A stretch of DNA of 64,000 nucleotides from Candidatus Altimarinota bacterium (GTDB taxonomy: Bacteria > Patescibacteriota > Gracilibacteria > UBA4473), in NCBI GenBank assembly GCA_023143095.1, contig JAGLIF010000011.1:1-64000 (forward strand), in the 5' to 3' direction. Numbering within the stretch: position 1 is the stretch's first letter; every line of letters starts with the position of its first letter. Positions 62,556 to 64,000 of this stretch are shown here, one piece after another. Both the position numbers and the translations under genes were made by a program. The notes under the pieces are model-generated. The model was given only the letters and a program-made list of their open reading frames with translations. It did no database searches and was not told the origin of the DNA.

Positions 62556-63986
62556 TTAAGGAGAATGTTCAGGCATTTTTGGTGCTTCTGGTGTTATTGG
62601 TTTTTCATTTTGAATGAGTAGTTCATTATATTTTTCAGCGGCTAGATTTACAAGGGAAGAGAAATTTTTATATTTTTTTCCTAACTCATAGCTTTTTTGA
62701 TACATTTGAATTGCACTCTCAAATTCCTTTTTTTCTTCGTAAAGTAGTCCCAAATTTAAAAATGTTCTTGGATTTTCTGATTCAAGTTCTTTGGCTTTAT
62801 TGAGAATATTCTCAGCTTCTAAAAAGTTTTTATTAGCAATAAGTGCCCAAGCATGAATATTCATAGCAAATACATCGTTTTCATTTTTGGATAGGAGAAT
62901 TTTTGTGAATTTCAACGCTATTTCAGGTTTCTTTACTAAATCAACAGCTGTATGTACTGCTGCAACAAATTTTTCTGGTTTAGAATCATACTCCAAAAGT
63001 TCTTCGTAAAGGGTTAGTACTCGGTCGAATTTTTTTTGTCGAGCAAAAATTTCGACTAATTTCCAACGAACTTCTTCTGAAAATTTAAAGTCATATTCGA
63101 GAGATTTTTCGAAGAAAAGAGCTGCTTCACTATAGTTTTTTTGTTCATAAAGGGCTAAGGCTAGAAAATAATGGATTTCAGGACGAATTGGATCTAGTTC
63201 GTAGGCGTGACGGAAATCGTTAAGTGCATTTTCAAAATCTTGTGCTAGAAACTGGGCGTATCCACGAAGAATCCATCCATCAATATAACCAATGTCTTCT
63301 TTTATGGCGGCATCTGCGAATTCTTTGGCTAGAATTGCTTCATTGTTTTCTGCTAAAACTTTAGATAATTTTGCAAATAGGTGTGCATTTTTTCCTTCAT
63401 GGAGATTTTCAAATTCTTCATAAACAACGGCAAAATCCTTTATTTTTTTTGTAAATTCTTGTTGTAATATGTTTTTGGAATTTGTATTGGTTGATGTTAT
63501 TCCTTCCTCCGTTATTTGAAATTCTTTTGTTTTGCTTGAAAGCTTTTCTAGTTCTTTTAGAATTTTTTTGGATTCGATGTGGTTATTTTGTAATGACAAA
63601 AGTACGGCATGATAGAATTTTAGGTCTTGTGGAAGATCTTTAGTGTTTTTGAATAAATCGAGACTTTCTGCGAATTTTTTTTCGTTTATCCATTTTCGTA
63701 TTTGTATGATTAAAATATAAGGATTGTTTTTAAAATTTTCTTGGAGATTGGTTAATAGATTATCTAGTTTTTTTATATCATTTGATTGAATATAGATTTC
63801 TCCTAAGAGTAAATAAGGTTCTATGAAATCGGGTTTTTCTTTTATGGCTTCAGTTAATTCAAGTGTAGCAAGGGTAAAGTAACCTTTATTGATTAAATCT
63901 TTTGCTTTGCGAATACGGCCAAGGTATGAAGTTTTTCTTGGAATACCTTTTGTTGTTTGTGTGGTTCTTTTGATATCGGAAATCAT
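62556..63986 (-). CDS. TPR repeat protein
   Basis: The 476-aa protein is built from repeated helical pairs with TPR spacing, clearest at about 239-310 (AQFLAQDFENALNDFRHAYE and FLALALYEQKNYSEAALFFE) and about 380-450. No signal peptide or membrane span is present, so it acts in the cytoplasm, probably as a protein-binding scaffold. The start ATG is near the window edge (63986). A 98-base gap separates its stop from purF. Confidence 0.82.
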   Translation of the reverse strand: MISDIKRTTQTTKGIPRKTSYLGRIRKAKDLINKGYFTLATLELTEAIKEKPDFIEPYLLLGEIYIQSNDIKKLDNLLTNLQENFKNNPYILIIQIRKWINEKKFAESLDLFKNTKDLPQDLKFYHAVLLSLQNNHIESKKILKELEKLSSKTKEFQITEEGITSTNTNSKNILQQEFTKKIKDFAVVYEEFENLHEGKNAHLFAKLSKVLAENNEAILAKEFADAAIKEDIGYIDGWILRGYAQFLAQDFENALNDFRHAYELDPIRPEIHYFLALALYEQKNYSEAALFFEKSLEYDFKFSEEVRWKLVEIFARQKKFDRVLTLYEELLEYDSKPEKFVAAVHTAVDLVKKPEIALKFTKILLSKNENDVFAMNIHAWALIANKNFLEAENILNKAKELESENPRTFLNLGLLYEEKKEFESAIQMYQKSYELGKKYKNFSSLVNLAAEKYNELLIQNEKPITPEAPKMPEHSP

Positions 63987-64000
63987 TTTTTTTGAGAAAA

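Overview
The window is a dense, AT-rich bacterial chromosome segment (about one third G+C by eye) read with the standard bacterial code: TGA is a real stop in several genes (for example at 6157-6159, 28853-28855 and 57271-57273), which argues against the UGA=Gly code of Gracilibacteria and Absconditabacteria. Nearly every confident start codon is preceded by an A-rich stretch and not by a Shine-Dalgarno sequence. Type IV pilin-like genes, an orphan VirB4-type ATPase, DUF3352, a DciA-type DUF721 protein, a degenerate DHH protein and scattered rather than operonic pathway genes suggest a Candidate Phyla Radiation/Patescibacteria-type organism, perhaps Peregrinibacteria-like. This is inference; there is no rRNA in the window.

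Layout: 0-7 kb holds coiled-coil and hypothetical genes, ilvE, dciA, a degenerate DHH phosphoesterase and a HIT protein. 7-10.7 kb holds ilvB, ilvN and an aspartate/aromatic aminotransferase. 11-19 kb holds tRNA-Arg, miaA, dnaB, secreted and membrane hypotheticals, trmD, purC and a tandem pair of type IV pilins. 19-28 kb holds a truncated polyprenyl-phosphate sugar transferase, gyrB, ybaB, mltG, a HAD protein, a pyruvyl transferase, a flavoprotein and an aldo/keto reductase. 28-30.3 kb is a small accessory stretch (kinase-like, GNAT and GIY-YIG genes) punctuated by a palindromic repeat. tRNA-Pro and a DUF3352 gene follow. 32.8-41.4 kb is a complete type I restriction-modification operon (hsdM, hsdS, hsdR) with four extra genes threaded between the subunits, including a MazF/PemK-like toxin and an Abi-like protein. 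After it come a degenerate tRNA 3' end, an antitoxin-like gene with a clear operator-promoter, tRNA-Ser, a flippase, a giant alpha-2-macroglobulin, tRNA-Glu, rpiB, clpP, a thrombospondin-repeat surface protein, an orphan V-ATPase subunit D and a VirB4-like ATPase. 55.9-56.4 kb is a gene-free, highly structured stretch (candidate RNA or attenuator) before ftsX and recO. The right end is a minus-strand run: a TPR gene, purF, a Wzz-like gene, purM and hpf.

Working together: ilvE and ilvBN supply part of branched-chain amino acid synthesis; purC, purM and purF supply three purine steps; dnaB, dciA, gyrB and recO serve DNA maintenance; mltG, ftsX, the flippase, the pyruvyl transferase, the Wzz-like protein and the truncated sugar transferase serve the envelope.

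The most unusual content is the non-coding structure. A family of inverted-repeat elements with TTTAAGGAAA ends supplies stop and start codons to neighbouring genes. Other features are CCC...GGG palindromes, 119-120 bp tandem repeats upstream of tRNAs, cassette-like repeats, and the structured stretch upstream of ftsX. The modified type I R-M operon is the best candidate for an undescribed defence arrangement.
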